DNA of 31,493 bases, from positions 1 to 31,493 of the forward strand of contig DAOTVS010000129.1 in NCBI GenBank assembly GCA_034436375.1. Reading direction: 5' to 3'. Below the pieces are notes generated by a model, which saw only the letters and a program-made list of their open reading frames with translations, made no database searches and was not told the DNA's origin. Position 1 is the stretch's first letter. Each line of letters starts with the position of its first letter. Made by a program: the position numbers and the translations under genes. This DNA comes from DAOTVS01 sp034436375 (GTDB lineage Bacteria; Chloroflexota; Anaerolineae; SpSt-313). Shown here one piece after another: positions 31,341 through 31,493 of the stretch.

Positions 31341-31493
31341 TACTGCAACCGCACTTGATCCAGCCGGCTCCCGGTAACAGCCGGCAAAGGTGCTGTGCGC
31401 CTGCCCGGCTCTGACCCGGGAGGGTGGATTTGGCGGGTTCATGGTTTATCCCGTATTTAACAAAGGCAGTCCGTTGGGCGGGAATGCCAGCCA
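31341..31493 (-). repeat. Dispersed structured repeat, copy D (cut by window edge)
   Basis: 31341-31440 matches 3505-3601 with a handful of substitutions and short indels. Unlike copy A, the right arm of the central inverted repeat is not found in the 53 nt before the window ends, so the copy is diverged, interrupted, or has a larger loop. Confidence 0.75.

Noticed and set aside
1..31493. CRISPR arrays, tRNA or rRNA genes, intact transposases
   Set aside because: No regularly spaced direct repeats, cloverleaf-like sequences, rRNA blocks or transposase motifs were seen on either strand.

Overview
The window looks like a high-GC chromosomal segment of a bacterium, most likely a member of the Chloroflexota (Anaerolineae/Caldilineae-like). 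The pointers are inference from family resemblance: a solute-binding lipoprotein with a repetitive Val/Glu/Lys stalk, a DUF6391 protein, a response regulator with a C-terminal receiver and an N-terminal sigma-4-like HTH, a UbiB/ABC1 kinase and a T-box leader. I see no rRNA, tRNA, CRISPR array or intact transposase gene.

Layout. 1-1119 (minus) is the 5' part of a LivK-type amino-acid-binding lipoprotein gene that runs off the left edge. It is preceded by a sigma-70 promoter (TTGACA-17-TATACT) and a full T-box riboswitch whose specifier codon reads UGG (Trp). 1652-2722 is a HEAT/pRiA4b-like protein. 3025-3504 is a GNAT acetyltransferase that is probably 5'-truncated. 3726-5120 is a dihydropyrimidinase/hydantoinase. 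5258-6217 is a coiled-coil protein of unknown role. 6495-7995 holds DUF6391 and holA (coupled), and 8369-9490 holds mutY. 9522-11017 is a two-gene type II restriction-modification system with a BglII-type nuclease. 11582-15109 is a carbohydrate ABC importer (binding protein and two permeases, no ATPase). 15449-18866 is a convergent pair of an HTH-pseudokinase-receiver protein and a hybrid histidine kinase. 18968-19549 is a flavoprotein. 19765-22207 is a B12-type radical SAM gene followed by rfbB. 22338-25307 holds a PPC/DUF296 protein, a flippase-like membrane protein and a soluble beta-propeller dehydrogenase. 25362-26868 is a decay zone with two broken genes. 26865-29144 is an epimerase and a glycosyltransferase. 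29353-31268 is a UbiB-like kinase followed by a coupled 63-residue ORF.

How the parts work together. rfbB, the epimerase, the glycosyltransferase, the flippase-like protein and perhaps the radical SAM enzyme suggest cell-surface glycan synthesis. The two ABC systems suggest an uptake-based heterotrophic life; the first would be switched on when charged tRNA-Trp is scarce.

Most notable non-coding content: (i) the Trp T-box, which has an extra terminator-shaped hairpin inside the leader and a 9-nt anti-Shine-Dalgarno just after its terminator; (ii) a dispersed structured repeat (four copies: 3505-3712, 11116-11305, 13460-13640, 31341-edge) with conserved flanks and a central hairpin whose sequence changes while its pairing is kept; one copy lies between the sugar-binding-protein gene and its permease genes, another in the leader of the restriction-modification operon.
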